Assembly (NCBI RefSeq): GCF_000332035.1
Contig: NZ_ALVY01000226.1
Span: 35,662-99,661, forward strand
Origin: Gloeocapsa sp. PCC 73106
GTDB taxonomy: Bacteria > Cyanobacteriota > Cyanobacteriia > Cyanobacteriales > Gloeocapsaceae
DNA: 64,000 nucleotides
Reading direction: 5' to 3'
Below are positions 18,228 through 27,545 of the stretch, piece by piece; position 1 is the stretch's first letter, and each line of letters opens with the position of its first letter. Under the pieces are notes generated by a model. That model was not told where the DNA came from and did no database searches. It was given only the letters and a program-made list of their open reading frames with translations. Position numbers and translations under genes: made by a program.

Positions 18228-18655
18228 GCTACTATGCTCTGATTTTAATTGACACAGGAATTCTTGTGGCTTTTTATGATAAAAATGATGACTATCATCA
18301 ACAAGTTGTCAATTTTTTTGCTACCTGTACCAGTCAATTAATAACCACCCTTGCTTGTGTTACCGAAGTGATGTGGTTACTTGCACCTAATATTAACGTC
18401 CAAAACGAATTTTTATCTGCTTTATCTAAAGAAGCTTTTTGTTGTGAAGATTTACTGCCATACGACTATCAAAGAATTAGCGAACTTAACATACGTTATC
18501 AAGATTTACCTGCTGATTTTACAGATTTATCATTAATTGTTATCTCCGAAAGATTAAACATTTCAGCTATTGCCACATTAGACAAAGATTTTGATATTTA
18601 TCGCCGTTATCGCCAACAACCTTTTAATCGAGTATTTTTTCCTCAACGGAAATAA
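18224..18655 (+). CDS. PIN-domain ribonuclease toxin (VapC-like)
   Basis: The 143-residue product shows all four acidic residues expected of a PIN nuclease: IDTGILVAFYD (first Asp), VTEVMWLL (Glu), ADFTDLSLIV (third Asp) and ATLDKDFDIYRR (fourth). PIN toxins cleave tRNA or rRNA with Mg2+ when released from the antitoxin. It is coupled to the upstream gene and appears intact in length and motifs. Confidence 0.85.
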   Translation: MSYYALILIDTGILVAFYDKNDDYHQQVVNFFATCTSQLITTLACVTEVMWLLAPNINVQNEFLSALSKEAFCCEDLLPYDYQRISELNIRYQDLPADFTDLSLIVISERLNISAIATLDKDFDIYRRYRQQPFNRVFFPQRK

Positions 18656-18810
18656 ATTACCTGTTAGATATTACAAACATAATCGAAGAATCTTTGCTTG
18701 CCAGCACTAACCAAAACTGCAACTATAAGGGAAGAAAAAAGGACGTTTTTTAACTGTTTGGACTTACGTATTTCTTGTTGAATTTAATGTGGTCTCAAAT
18801 TGTTAACAGC

Positions 18811-18993
18811 TCAAATAGATGAAGCGATTTGACTTTGATATAGCCTTTGAAAAGATTGAGCAGCCTCCCGAGCTAATTTCATTTTTCTTTTGCCTTCAGC
18901 GAAGTTTTTGTTGTCGAATTCGGCTATAGCTTCCTTGCTAAGTTTGGCGGCGAGTCTTACGTATTCTTTCATCTGAGTCTTAGTGTCTTCCAT
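18811..18993 (-). CDS. Small helical protein of unknown function
   Basis: A 60-residue, Lys/Ala/Glu-rich product predicted helical throughout (EYVRLAAKLSKEAIAEFDN is one segment). A consensus AGGAGG stands six to eight bases before its ATG but is embedded in the last codons of the upstream small gene, so its translation is probably coupled. I do not recognise a family. The strong ribosome site and the tandem partner make it a real gene rather than a chance frame. Confidence 0.6.
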   Translation of the reverse strand: MEDTKTQMKEYVRLAAKLSKEAIAEFDNKNFAEGKRKMKLAREAAQSFQRLYQSQIASSI

Positions 18994-18996
18994 CTT

Positions 18997-19194
18997 TCAT
19001 TCCTCCTGTTCGGAAATCACAATTTCTAGGTTTTCTGCTAGCTCAAAAATTTTATCGGCCTGACTAATTAATAAGTTAGCATCCAGGAATAGATCTGCAT
19101 CAATAGCGTTTTGAGCTTGTTCATAAAGTCGGTAGGCGATTCTTTGTAAATTTTCATAAGCCAACAAAAACGCATCTTTAGTTTGTTGTTCCAT
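18997..19194 (-). CDS. Small helical protein of unknown function, partner of the next gene
   Basis: A 65-residue acidic product (LLISQADKIFELAENLE near its end), fully helical in appearance. It ends SEQEE, and these codons also form the Shine-Dalgarno sequence of the following gene. A terminator hairpin of the frr operon lies just upstream, so this two-gene unit probably has its own promoter. Function and family are unknown. Confidence 0.6.
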   Translation of the reverse strand: MEQQTKDAFLLAYENLQRIAYRLYEQAQNAIDADLFLDANLLISQADKIFELAENLEIVISEQEE

Positions 19195-19217
19195 TGTTAA
19201 TCAGGTAATTACCGATT

Positions 19218-19253
19218 AAAAAGGAGATAAGTAGGTGTTCTTAACTCCTTTTT
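19218..19253 (-). terminator. Terminator of the pyrH-frr operon
   Basis: On the minus strand AAAAAGGAG pairs with CTCCTTTTT across an 18-base loop, giving a stem ending in T residues right after the frr stop. The symmetry would let it work in both directions. Confidence 0.65.
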
Positions 19254-19258
19254 TGGTT

Positions 19259-19807
19259 CTAAACGGTAGTAATGTCTTTTTCTTTAACTTTTAAGAGTTC
19301 GTCGATTTTGGTAATGTGTTCATTGGTGATTTTTTGGATTTGCTCTTGCAGATCTTTGGACTCGTCTTCAGAAATTTCATGGTTCTTTTCTTGCTTGCGC
19401 GCAGCATCAACAGCATCACGGCGAATATTACGGATCGCTACTTTGCCTTCTTCGGCGTATTTACTCGCTATTTTGACCAGTTCTTGGCGTCTTTGTGCGG
19501 TCAAAGGCGGAATATTCAGGCGAATAATTTGACCATCGTTATTGGGCGTTATACCTATGTCTGATAAAGAAATCGCTTTTTCAATCTGGGCCATACTACC
19601 TCGGTCAAAAGGCTGAATTAAAATAGTACTGGCGTCAGGGGTACTAATATTAGCGAGAGCCTTTAAAGACGTTTCACTACCATAATATTCTACGGTAACG
19701 CGATCAAGCAACGAAGCATTGGCTCGACCAGTACGAATAGTATTAAACGAACGTTGAGTGGACTCAATAGTTTTTTGCATCTGGTCTTTTATTTCAGATA
19801 ACTTCAC
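19259..19807 (-). CDS. frr: Ribosome recycling factor
   Basis: The 182-residue product is full-length RRF, with [20 protein letters not shown] near the start and the IRNIRRDA segment of the tip of domain I. It splits the post-termination ribosome together with EF-G. It overlaps the end of pyrH by 14 bases; this pyrH-frr order is standard in bacteria. Confidence 0.97.
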   Translation of the reverse strand: MKLSEIKDQMQKTIESTQRSFNTIRTGRANASLLDRVTVEYYGSETSLKALANISTPDASTILIQPFDRGSMAQIEKAISLSDIGITPNNDGQIIRLNIPPLTAQRRQELVKIASKYAEEGKVAIRNIRRDAVDAARKQEKNHEISEDESKDLQEQIQKITNEHITKIDELLKVKEKDITTV

Positions 19808-20516
19808 AGAAACCTCCTACAATGGTACCGACTGGTTCTCCTTTAACTGCTCGAACGATATTACCGCGAACTGAGAGATTAAAAACAACGATGGGAATAT
19901 TATTTTCTTTACATAGAGCGATCGCTGTGCTATCCATTACGCCTAACTCATGGGTTAACACGTATCCATAGGTTAAAGACTGGTAGAGTCGAGCATTGGG
20001 ATTAAGATGTGGATCACAGTCATAAACTCCGTCTACTTTAGTCGCTTTAAAAATTACCTCAGCGTCAACTTCTGCGGCTCTAAGTGCTGCCGTTGTATCT
20101 GTAGTAAAAAATGGATTACCAGATCCTGCCCCAAAAATTACTACTCTACCTTTTTCTAGGTGTCGGATCGCTCGACGTCTGATATAGGGTTCGGCTATTT
20201 CTTGCATGGCGATCGCGGTTTGCACTCGGGTAGGGACATTAATCCGTTCGAGAGCATCTTGTAAAGTCATGGCGTTCATGACTGTAGCGATCATGCCAAT
20301 ATAGTCAGCAGTGGCGCGATCCATCCCCGCCGACGCCGCTTTTACACCTCGGAAGATGTTTCCGCCACCGACTACTATTACTAACTGAATACCACTGGCG
20401 ATCACCTCGGCGATTTCTCCAGCAATTTCGGTAACTACCTTGGGATCGATTCCATAACCCAAGTTACCCATTAGCGCTTCACCGCTCAGTTTCAATAAAA
20501 CTCGGTGGTAAGTCAT
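19794..20516 (-). CDS. pyrH: Uridylate kinase (UMP kinase)
   Basis: The 240-residue product has the amino-acid-kinase fold motifs of Pyr[12 protein letters not shown] at the start, [10 protein letters not shown], and [19 protein letters not shown] for nucleotide binding. It phosphorylates UMP to UDP in the cytoplasm and is allosterically controlled by GTP and UTP in the family. It is the first gene of the pyrH-frr operon. Confidence 0.97.
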   Translation of the reverse strand: MTYHRVLLKLSGEALMGNLGYGIDPKVVTEIAGEIAEVIASGIQLVIVVGGGNIFRGVKAASAGMDRATADYIGMIATVMNAMTLQDALERINVPTRVQTAIAMQEIAEPYIRRRAIRHLEKGRVVIFGAGSGNPFFTTDTTAALRAAEVDAEVIFKATKVDGVYDCDPHLNPNARLYQSLTYGYVLTHELGVMDSTAIALCKENNIPIVVFNLSVRGNIVRAVKGEPVGTIVGGFCEVI

Positions 20517-20602
20517 CTCTCAAGCCTACTTATTTAATATTGTTTAATCGGTTTGATTCTATTAGAGTTTACTCGTTTATGGGATTTTTGGTAACCATAC
20601 TT

Positions 20603-21301
20603 TCAGATGGGTAAGCGTTTGATATCTTTGTTGGAGCCAATCACGACCATCGCTAAACCCTTGTGTAAACGTTGAGTAGGAGTGGGATTAACTATAAACT
20701 TCTGCTCATTACCAACGGCTAAAACATTTAAACCGTAACGATTACGAATTTCTAATTCTTCTAGAGTTTTACCGTCAAATTCATCTGGTACAATTACCTC
20801 AACGATACTATGCTCTGTGTCCAACTCAAAACGGTCTAGTATGGCAGGTTTGGTAATCCTATAGGCTAAATCTCTACCTGCTTCATATTCAGGAAATACC
20901 ACAAAATTTGCGCCCACGCGCTTCAATAGTTTAACATGAATTTCTGATGAAGCTTTAGCTACTACATATTCTACTCCCGCTTCTTTGAGATTCAACGTGG
21001 TAACGATGCTTTCTTGGACATAATTACCAATAGCCACAATTACCGTATCAAACTCAAAAATTCCCGCCTGTTTTAGAGCCGTTGGTTCTGTTGAATCCAG
21101 TTGAATCGCGCTAGAGGCTATTCTCACAGTGAGGGCTTGGGCAACTCTTTTTTCATCGATATCGGTTCCGAGTACGTCATAACCTAAATTGTGTAAAGTT
21201 TCACATACAGCCCGCCCAAAGCGACCTAAACCGATGACAGCGAATTGTCTACGAGTATCTTTGCGCAAGCTATTAAATAATTTTAGAGAGCTAAAATCCA
21301 C
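20603..21301 (-). CDS. ktrA: Potassium uptake regulatory subunit (KtrA/TrkA type)
   Basis: The 232-residue protein has an N-terminal RCK/TrkA_N Rossmann domain (FAVIGLGRFGRAVCETL) and a C-terminal TrkA_C domain (about 150-228). It binds nucleotides and gates the KtrB membrane subunit. It follows ktrB by 32 bases. In Synechocystis the ktrA gene sits elsewhere on the chromosome, so the linkage here supports the functional assignment. Confidence 0.92.
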   Translation of the reverse strand: MDFSSLKLFNSLRKDTRRQFAVIGLGRFGRAVCETLHNLGYDVLGTDIDEKRVAQALTVRIASSAIQLDSTEPTALKQAGIFEFDTVIVAIGNYVQESIVTTLNLKEAGVEYVVAKASSEIHVKLLKRVGANFVVFPEYEAGRDLAYRITKPAILDRFELDTEHSIVEVIVPDEFDGKTLEELEIRNRYGLNVLAVGNEQKFIVNPTPTQRLHKGLAMVVIGSNKDIKRLPI

Positions 21302-21333
21302 ATTTACCTCTTTTGACCCAATAGTAGCAGGCG

Positions 21334-22677
21334 TTAACCTACGAGTAAGTTTTCTGGCGGATACTGAATGACGTTAGGACGAGGATCACCTATGATAGCC
21401 GCCATAAAAAGTATAACTCCTACCCGTCCTAAATACATCGTCAAAATCAGAACTAATTGAGACCAAGCCGAGAGTTTTCCGGTAATACCCATAGATAAGC
21501 CCACGGTCCCAAAAGCTGATATTGATTCGAATAGAATCTGAAGAAAGTTAATTTCGGCATTATTATTTTCAACCAAAGCCATGACTAAGGTACTGGCGAT
21601 GACCGTCATCATAGAACCAAAGACCACAGCTACCGCTTTTAAAATCAAAGAAACGCTCACTTCTCTTCGATACATAACTACTTCTTCTTGACCTCTAAGT
21701 ACTGAACGAGTCGCGTTAAAAACAATTCTCAAGGTTGTTGTTTTTATTCCTCCCCCCGTTCCACTAGGACTAGCCCCAATAAACATTAAAGCCATACTGA
21801 GAAATATACCTGCTGCAGTCATTTTCCCAATATCTATGGTGTTAAAACCCGCCGTTCTAGTTGTCACTGATTGAAACCAAGCGGCTAAGAGTTTTTCCTG
21901 TACAGGAATATTTGCTAGAGTATCGGGATCACGAGCTTCAGAGAGTAAAAAGCCGATGGTTCCGATAATTAATAGAAAAGCTGTTGTACTCGTTACTACT
22001 TTAAAGTTTAATGAAAAAATGAATCTGGCTTTATCTTTTTTAAAGTAACTAACTAACCAAGCGTACATTTCTATAATTACTTGATAACCAATACCCCCAA
22101 AAATAATTAAAACAGAAATAACCAAGTTGATTAAAATTGAGCCTCTATAGCTGGATAGATTATCAGGAAATAAACTAAATCCTGCATTATTCCAAGCACT
22201 GACACTATGAAAAGTTGCCAACCAAAGAGCAGATTTAAACCCGTGTTCTTGCTGAAAAACAAAAAGCATCAAGATAATGCCAGTTAGCTCAAATATTAAA
22301 GTGGTGGAGATAATTGAGATTAGCAAACTATTGCTTCCCTGTAAAAAAGGGCGGTCAAAAGATTCACCCATAGCTATTTTTTGTCTGAGATCACAGCGAC
22401 GCCTCACTAATAGTAAAAGAAATGTTGTAGTAGTCATATAACCCAAGCCACCTACTTGGGCTAATAGAGCTATCGTTAATTGTCCCCAAAAAGAAAAGTA
22501 AGTACCCGGATCTACCATGCTTAAACCTGTAACACAAACAGCAGAAGTAGCTGTAAATAGAGCATTAATGGGGCTGTTCCAAGTTCCAGCAGTGATAGAA
22601 ATCGGCAACATTAGTAGTAAAGTTCCTATTGTAATAATAGCTAAAAACCCTAAACAAATGGTGCGAGTAATTGTCAT
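21334..22677 (-). CDS. ktrB: Ktr-type Na+-dependent K+ transporter, membrane subunit
   Basis: The 447-residue polytopic protein has the four-fold M1-P-M2 design of the Trk/Ktr/HKT superfamily. Selectivity-filter-like segments are visible, including TATSAVCVTGLSMVD, NNAGFSLF, TRTAGFNTIDIG and SAFGTVGLSMGIT, each with the filter Gly. It carries K+ across the plasma membrane and is needed in cyanobacteria for salt and osmotic shock. It lies between dgdA (10 bases upstream) and ktrA. Confidence 0.94.
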   Translation of the reverse strand: MTITRTICLGFLAIITIGTLLLMLPISITAGTWNSPINALFTATSAVCVTGLSMVDPGTYFSFWGQLTIALLAQVGGLGYMTTTTFLLLLVRRRCDLRQKIAMGESFDRPFLQGSNSLLISIISTTLIFELTGIILMLFVFQQEHGFKSALWLATFHSVSAWNNAGFSLFPDNLSSYRGSILINLVISVLIIFGGIGYQVIIEMYAWLVSYFKKDKARFIFSLNFKVVTSTTAFLLIIGTIGFLLSEARDPDTLANIPVQEKLLAAWFQSVTTRTAGFNTIDIGKMTAAGIFLSMALMFIGASPSGTGGGIKTTTLRIVFNATRSVLRGQEEVVMYRREVSVSLILKAVAVVFGSMMTVIASTLVMALVENNNAEINFLQILFESISAFGTVGLSMGITGKLSAWSQLVLILTMYLGRVGVILFMAAIIGDPRPNVIQYPPENLLVG

Positions 22678-22687
22678 ATATTTAACC

Positions 22688-23839
22688 TTAAGGTATAGGT
22701 ATAAAATTAAATTTTCTTTCGTTTAATATTTCCTTGTAAAGCTTTTCCAAAATAGTAATGTTATTGGCAAGAGTATAGCGTTCTAAAACTCTTTTACGGC
22801 CCTTTTGTCCTAAAGCTTGAATCAATTCGGGTTGATCGCGAAAAAGAGGAAGTAGCGTTTTTAACTGAGTCGTAACATTTTTAGTATCAAGTACTACTCC
22901 GGCTCCACCTTCGAGAACTTCCCCATCAGCACCGGTGTTAGTCGCGATACAAGCAACTCCACAAGCCATGGCTTCGAGTAATGACAAAGACAAACCCTCT
23001 ACCAAGGAAGGGAGGATAAAAACATCCGCACCCCTGAGGATATTAATTCTCTGGTGCTCATCTGCGACAAAACCCAACCAAATGACCTGTTCTGTTTTTC
23101 CATAGGAGAGTTTTAAAGAACTATCCAAGGGACCGTCCCCAACGATGAGTAGTTTTGAGTCTTCGCCTAGATTACAGTGTTTCCAAGCTTTTAAAAGAGC
23201 TTCGACATTTTTTTCCGTAGCTACCCTTCCTTGATATATGAATAGGCGTTCAGCTTTAAATTGTTGTTTGACGTCAGAAATTCCTGGAGAATATTTATCA
23301 GGATCCACCCCGTTAGGTATAATGACTAACTTATCGGGTTTTACCCCCATGTTTACCAACAAATCTCTTTGAAGACGAGAAAAGACGATAACTCGGTCGT
23401 ATTGCGCCAAAAAAGGAGCATAGAGTTGGTAAGTCAGAAATTGGGTACTGGCTTTAAGATTACGTAATTTTTGACTGTCAAAAGCGGGATGAAAAGTAGC
23501 AATTAGGGGTAAATTGAGCTCTTGACAGATTTCCGGAAGGAGAAAATCCAGAGGAGAAAGAGTCAAGGAAGCATGAACCAGATCAGGTCGAAGTTCAAGG
23601 AGCGATCGCATCAAGATTTTACTAGAATTCAAACTTGGGATCGTATAAACCTGAGATTTATAAATGAATGGTAGCAAGACTTCTGAACAATCTGAATCAT
23701 TTTCAGTTTCTGATTCTGTAGCAGCAAAATGAAGAAAGCTAACACGGTTACCGCGATCCAAGAAAGCGTTGGTGACTTCTCGACCATAAGTCACGTTACC
23801 ACAAAAGGGCGATTTTTTCCCCAGCCAGGCGATATGCAT
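22688..23839 (-). CDS. dgdA: Digalactosyldiacylglycerol synthase / KtrE-type GT4 glycosyltransferase
   Basis: The 383-residue GT-B enzyme opens MHIAWLGKKSPFCGNVTYG and has GT4 motifs: VIIPNGVDPDKYSPG, YQGRVATEKNVEALL, and FILPSLVEGLSLSLLEAMACG. In Synechocystis the orthologue slr1508 was described first as KtrE and then as the cyanobacterial DGDG synthase DgdA. It is upstream of a K+ transporter gene there as here. It galactosylates MGDG to DGDG, a thylakoid lipid. The name rests on the shared neighbourhood and sequence style; a general GT4 role is the fallback. Confidence 0.78.
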   Translation of the reverse strand: MHIAWLGKKSPFCGNVTYGREVTNAFLDRGNRVSFLHFAATESETENDSDCSEVLLPFIYKSQVYTIPSLNSSKILMRSLLELRPDLVHASLTLSPLDFLLPEICQELNLPLIATFHPAFDSQKLRNLKASTQFLTYQLYAPFLAQYDRVIVFSRLQRDLLVNMGVKPDKLVIIPNGVDPDKYSPGISDVKQQFKAERLFIYQGRVATEKNVEALLKAWKHCNLGEDSKLLIVGDGPLDSSLKLSYGKTEQVIWLGFVADEHQRINILRGADVFILPSLVEGLSLSLLEAMACGVACIATNTGADGEVLEGGAGVVLDTKNVTTQLKTLLPLFRDQPELIQALGQKGRKRVLERYTLANNITILEKLYKEILNERKFNFIPIP

Positions 23840-23910
23840 TCAAAAGTTCAACTATCCGCGACTATTTATTTACGAATGACTAATATGATAGGGTATTTTG
23901 ACTCAATTAA

Positions 23911-24702
23911 TCATAAGCTATCTAAAAGAGTGGCTGAACGAATAGAACGACCCAAGTGGTACTGTGTGTAGTTACGCAAAATACGCTCTATTTTAAGCCA
24001 GGCGTCACCGACAGTAGCTGCAGAGATATACTCAGGAAAGATGGTACTGTCTGGCGGTAAAGTTTGAGCACTCAATTGTTGTAGCAGGGTTAATTCAATC
24101 GCTCCCATGCGCTCGTCTATTGGTACCGATGTGGGGGTTGATAAACTAACTAATCCCCCTGCATCAAAACTAAAACCCACTTGCCAGTTAATTACTTGTA
24201 ATTGAGGTAGGATTTGATGCTGAGTAAGACAGCAAACATTAACCCTAGGAGCGATTCCCGCCACAACTAGCAAGTGAAAGATACCATGAGTTAGGAGGGG
24301 AAAAAACGGTTCTGTGGGTGCAAGCTGAGTTAGTCTCCCCAAGTGTTCGGTGATTAACTGATAGATTTCTACTTGAGGTTGTTCGCTGAGAGCCAAAGCT
24401 AGGGCTAATTCGGCTAAATATTGAGCTGAGGCTAGTTTACCTAAATTGTTGCTTAAATTTGCGTGGGAGATAAGAGTTTCAGCTTGAGTAATTTTATCTA
24501 GCGATCGCCCTTGAGCTATGAGTAGTTGATTAACCACGAATAATTCCATACGTCCCCTAAGTTGGGATTGATATTTTCTTGCTCCTGGTGCTACTGCTTT
24601 AATTAGGCCTTTTTCTGGGGTAAGTATAGTCAGAAGGCGATCGCCCTCCCCTAGGGGTATAGCCTTGAGATTAATTCCCGTCACTCTATAGGTTCGACTC
24701 AT
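23911..24702 (-). CDS. recO: DNA repair protein RecO
   Basis: The 263-residue product has an N-terminal OB fold ([38 protein letters not shown] split over residues 5-42) and a helical C-terminal part with [12 protein letters not shown] Cys residues where many RecO proteins bind zinc; only part of the Cys set is present. RecO works with RecR to load RecA on gapped DNA. It overlaps the 3' end of deoC by 17 bases. Confidence 0.9.
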   Translation of the reverse strand: MSRTYRVTGINLKAIPLGEGDRLLTILTPEKGLIKAVAPGARKYQSQLRGRMELFVVNQLLIAQGRSLDKITQAETLISHANLSNNLGKLASAQYLAELALALALSEQPQVEIYQLITEHLGRLTQLAPTEPFFPLLTHGIFHLLVVAGIAPRVNVCCLTQHQILPQLQVINWQVGFSFDAGGLVSLSTPTSVPIDERMGAIELTLLQQLSAQTLPPDSTIFPEYISAATVGDAWLKIERILRNYTQYHLGRSIRSATLLDSL

Positions 24703-25354
24703 CTCGATTTTGTTCTCTCACCAATTCTACACCCCGAGAAGTTCCTAAACGAGTTGCTCCCGCTTTAATTAATTCCCTCGCTCCTGCTAGGGTACGAATA
24801 CCTCCAGCTGCTTTGATTCCCACCCTTCCTTGGGTAATTTTTTCCAGTATTTTGACATCTTCAACCGTTGCTCCTCCGAACCATCCGGTACCGGTTTTGA
24901 GATAAGCTGCTCCCGCATCCATGCAAACTTCCGCCGCTAGACGTTTTTCGGTGTTAGTCAGTAAATTAGTTTCTAAAATTGCTTTGACTGTTTGTCCTGT
25001 TTCGTCGCAGATTTGCGCTATTTCTTGGTATAAATCCTCTGATTTTCCCGCTTTTAACCATCCCAAGTTAATCATTACGTCTAATTCTACCGCGCCTTGC
25101 TCTGCCGCTTCGAGTGCTTCGTACAATTTTACTTTAGCTGTGGTGGCGCCTGTTGGAAAACCAATCACTGTGGAAATTTTAACTTTTTTTCCTTGTAACA
25201 ACTCTCGTGCTTGTCGTACTGCGCTAGGATAAACGCAAACTGCCGCAAAGTTAAACTGCTCTGCTTGGGCACAACACCGCTCTACCTGCTCTGGTGTAGC
25301 ACTAGGATCAAGTAGGGCATGATCTATATATTCTGCAATATCGATTGATTCCAC
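24686..25354 (-). CDS. deoC: Deoxyribose-phosphate aldolase
   Basis: The 222-residue TIM-barrel protein shows [13 protein letters not shown] at the N-terminus, the [18 protein letters not shown] segment, the Schiff-base lysine in YLKTGTGWF and the second active-site lysine in [11 protein letters not shown]. It splits deoxyribose-5-phosphate to acetaldehyde and glyceraldehyde-3-phosphate. It is first in an overlapping unit with recO. Confidence 0.95.
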   Translation of the reverse strand: MESIDIAEYIDHALLDPSATPEQVERCCAQAEQFNFAAVCVYPSAVRQARELLQGKKVKISTVIGFPTGATTAKVKLYEALEAAEQGAVELDVMINLGWLKAGKSEDLYQEIAQICDETGQTVKAILETNLLTNTEKRLAAEVCMDAGAAYLKTGTGWFGGATVEDVKILEKITQGRVGIKAAGGIRTLAGARELIKAGATRLGTSRGVELVREQNRDESNL

Positions 25355-25607
25355 TGCTATATTTTGGCTCCTAATCTAACCTATTTATTTTTGCAGATTT
25401 TTTACTCAAAAGAAAACTGAAGAAAATTTCTTTTTCCTTAATTGATAACCCTGGTACCTTAGGGCTTTCTGCTCCCCTAGATTTTCACTAATAAGACTAG
25501 GATTGAGAAAAGTCTCCAGCAAGTTCTAAGCATTTTCATACTAACTAATTACGCGTCAAAACAAAAGAAAAAATTTCTATAGTTTTTTTCAAATCAAGTT
25601 AAGAAAA

Positions 25608-25636
25608 CCTTAAAATCTCAAAACTTTATTTTAAGG
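25608..25636 (-). terminator. Terminator overlapping the asparaginase stop codon
   Basis: On the minus strand CCTTAAAAT pairs with ATTTTAAGG over an 11-base loop and is followed by TTTTCTT. The stem includes the stop codon of the asparaginase gene (25631-25633). Between it and deoC (25355-25607) I see no gene. Confidence 0.75.
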
Positions 25637-26578
25637 ATAACTTAATTCTCCTACTGCTTCCAAGCGTTTGTAATTGCCTAGGTTCATGAAGTTATCGGTG
25701 AGAGTTTCAGCTACTGTTGGGGTAATCCAACCTATTTGTTTGAGTATATAGATAGCAGCGGCGTATTTGGCGCGTTTAGCCCCATCTATTACTTTAATCG
25801 CTAAACCCATACCTTCCCCTACACGACCAATACACTGAATACCCTCGGCGCCAGATTTACTCACTAATTCTCCTTCTGTCAGATGCATCAGTTCGGTATC
25901 AAAGGCGCCTACTCCTGCTACCATATTGGGGTTACGAGTCATAGCTCTGACGATTCTCTCTAATTCTAAACTGTTCCCCGAGGCGAGTTGAGCGTAGAGT
26001 AAAGCCATCTGTCTTAGTTGCATCGAATAAGTCGGCGCACCGCAGTCATCGTGGGCGCTGATCAGTTCATCTCCAGGCATTTCTAACAGTTCTGCTATTT
26101 TGCTGAGAATCAGCTTTTGCACTGGGTGAGAAGGATTTAAATAGGTATGGAGGGGCCAATGACACTGTTGAGCAACGGCTAACATTCCGGCATGTTTACC
26201 AGAACAGTTATGTTGTAAAGGACTGCGTTGTCCCTCCGGGGTAGGACATTGAAGCTTGTCTGCTTCGATTTCCGAGCGCCAGAGAATATGAAATACCTGT
26301 CTAGCTTGCTCTATCGTACCTTGGTGAGAACCACAAATAATGGCTAAGTCTTGGTCGGTGAGATGGTAACGTTCTAGAGTCCCGTTGGCTGCTACAGCTA
26401 AGGCTTGGAATGGTTTTAGTGCCGAACGAATAAAAGCCGTGGCTTCGGGATTTCCAGCTACTAATAATACTCTACCCCGTTGATCACATACAGTTGCTTC
26501 TATTTGATGTAGAGATTCTCTGATACCTTCTCTGAGTAAACGCACTTCTATTACGGGTGCTTCTGTTCTTTTTACCAT
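25631..26578 (-). CDS. Asparaginase (PF06089-type L-asparaginase II)
   Basis: The 315-residue protein matches the thermolabile asparaginase II family, with AFIRSALKPFQALAV, IICGSHQGT, NCSGKHAGMLA and DDCGAPTYSM as recognisable motifs. It hydrolyses asparagine to aspartate and ammonia. It is the last gene of a minus-strand run beginning with yqeK, with 26 bases to the ycf36 gene. The terminator is immediate. Confidence 0.85.
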   Translation of the reverse strand: MVKRTEAPVIEVRLLREGIRESLHQIEATVCDQRGRVLLVAGNPEATAFIRSALKPFQALAVAANGTLERYHLTDQDLAIICGSHQGTIEQARQVFHILWRSEIEADKLQCPTPEGQRSPLQHNCSGKHAGMLAVAQQCHWPLHTYLNPSHPVQKLILSKIAELLEMPGDELISAHDDCGAPTYSMQLRQMALLYAQLASGNSLELERIVRAMTRNPNMVAGVGAFDTELMHLTEGELVSKSGAEGIQCIGRVGEGMGLAIKVIDGAKRAKYAAAIYILKQIGWITPTVAETLTDNFMNLGNYKRLEAVGELSYP

Positions 26579-26604
26579 GCGAGCTTAATTCGGAAAGTTT
26601 AATC

Positions 26605-27108
26605 CTATTTTAGATAAAACCAGGTGAGAATACTAATTCCCATCAATAAAAGTAACAATAGGGCTGTTTGCTGCAGTCTTTTTAAGATCGGTTCGACCTG
26701 ATAGGAGGCTATTAGGCGATCGCGTGTTACTACTTCTGTGGGTTTCTCCCAGATTTGTCCATCGTACCACCCAGATTCTTCATAGAAAATCATTTCTTGT
26801 TTTAATCTGTTGCTGACGTAAGCCCAACCTAAATACATCTGTATGACAGCTAGCAGTATAAATATCCCTGCCCCAGCACCTCCAATAACACTAAACAACA
26901 GGGGTTTTTTACCAGGAGGAAAACTAGCGGCGGTAATTGGTCCGGCGATCAGCCAACCCATTGCCCAGATCCAGGCTAGTTTTTTCAGGTAGCTAGTTAA
27001 ACTCAGGGTCCCCCAGCTAAAAAACCAGGCATTTTTTATCTGTTCATATTCGTTAACTGGGAGTTGTTCCTTGGGAACGGGACAAATTTTTGAAGAAGAT
27101 TCCTTCAT
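26605..27108 (-). CDS. CGLD27/Ycf36 family membrane protein (DUF1230)
   Basis: The 167-residue product has the conserved CPVPKEQLPVNEYEQ start, two central hydrophobic segments (about 42-62 and 72-95), the YEESGWYDGQIWEKP motif and a C-terminal membrane helix. This is the family conserved in cyanobacteria, chloroplast genomes (ycf36) and plants (CGLD27). In plants it is linked to iron-dependent photosynthetic acclimation; the molecular role is unclear. It sits eight bases after rsfS, an arrangement common in cyanobacteria. Confidence 0.88.
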   Translation of the reverse strand: MKESSSKICPVPKEQLPVNEYEQIKNAWFFSWGTLSLTSYLKKLAWIWAMGWLIAGPITAASFPPGKKPLLFSVIGGAGAGIFILLAVIQMYLGWAYVSNRLKQEMIFYEESGWYDGQIWEKPTEVVTRDRLIASYQVEPILKRLQQTALLLLLLMGISILTWFYLK

Positions 27109-27116
27109 AATGATGA

Positions 27117-27533
27117 TTAGTCTGGAAATTGTTGTAACTCAGGTTGATACTCAAAACGTCGAGCATGTCCCCAAAAAGCCTCTAAATTGTAAAATTCTCG
27201 CTCTTGAGGTAGGAACATATGCGCAATCACGTCACCATAGTCATGAATAATCCAACTTGCTTCATTTTTTCCTGAAGTACGTAAGGGGGATCTTAGCAAT
27301 TGCTTGGCGATTATTGCCTCGATTGAATCGGAAATAGCTCGTACTTGTGCTTTGGAAAATCCGGTAACTATGACAAAGTAATCGGTTAGATAAGACAATT
27401 CACCTACGTCTAGTAAAATTATGTCTTCGGCTTTGCGTTCATCTGCGGCAGCGGCTATTTTCCATGCTAAGGTTTGACTGGAAACTTCTGAGTAAGAATT
27501 TAGTTGAGAGAGGGATTGAGGTTGATTGGTCAT
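27117..27533 (-). CDS. rsfS: Ribosomal silencing factor
   Basis: The 138-residue product is a typical RsfS/DUF143 protein (AEDIILLDVGELSYLTDYFVI, SWIIHDYGDVIAHMF, REFYNLEAFWG). It binds ribosomal protein uL14 and blocks subunit joining when nutrients are short. It lies 12 bases downstream of yqeK, the usual bacterial pairing. Confidence 0.95.
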   Translation of the reverse strand: MTNQPQSLSQLNSYSEVSSQTLAWKIAAAADERKAEDIILLDVGELSYLTDYFVIVTGFSKAQVRAISDSIEAIIAKQLLRSPLRTSGKNEASWIIHDYGDVIAHMFLPQEREFYNLEAFWGHARRFEYQPELQQFPD

Positions 27534-27545
27534 GCAGTTCTGATT

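Noticed and set aside
19272..19564. Two overlapping plus-strand frames inside frr
   Set aside because: They lie wholly within the conserved frr gene on the other strand and show no protein family features.
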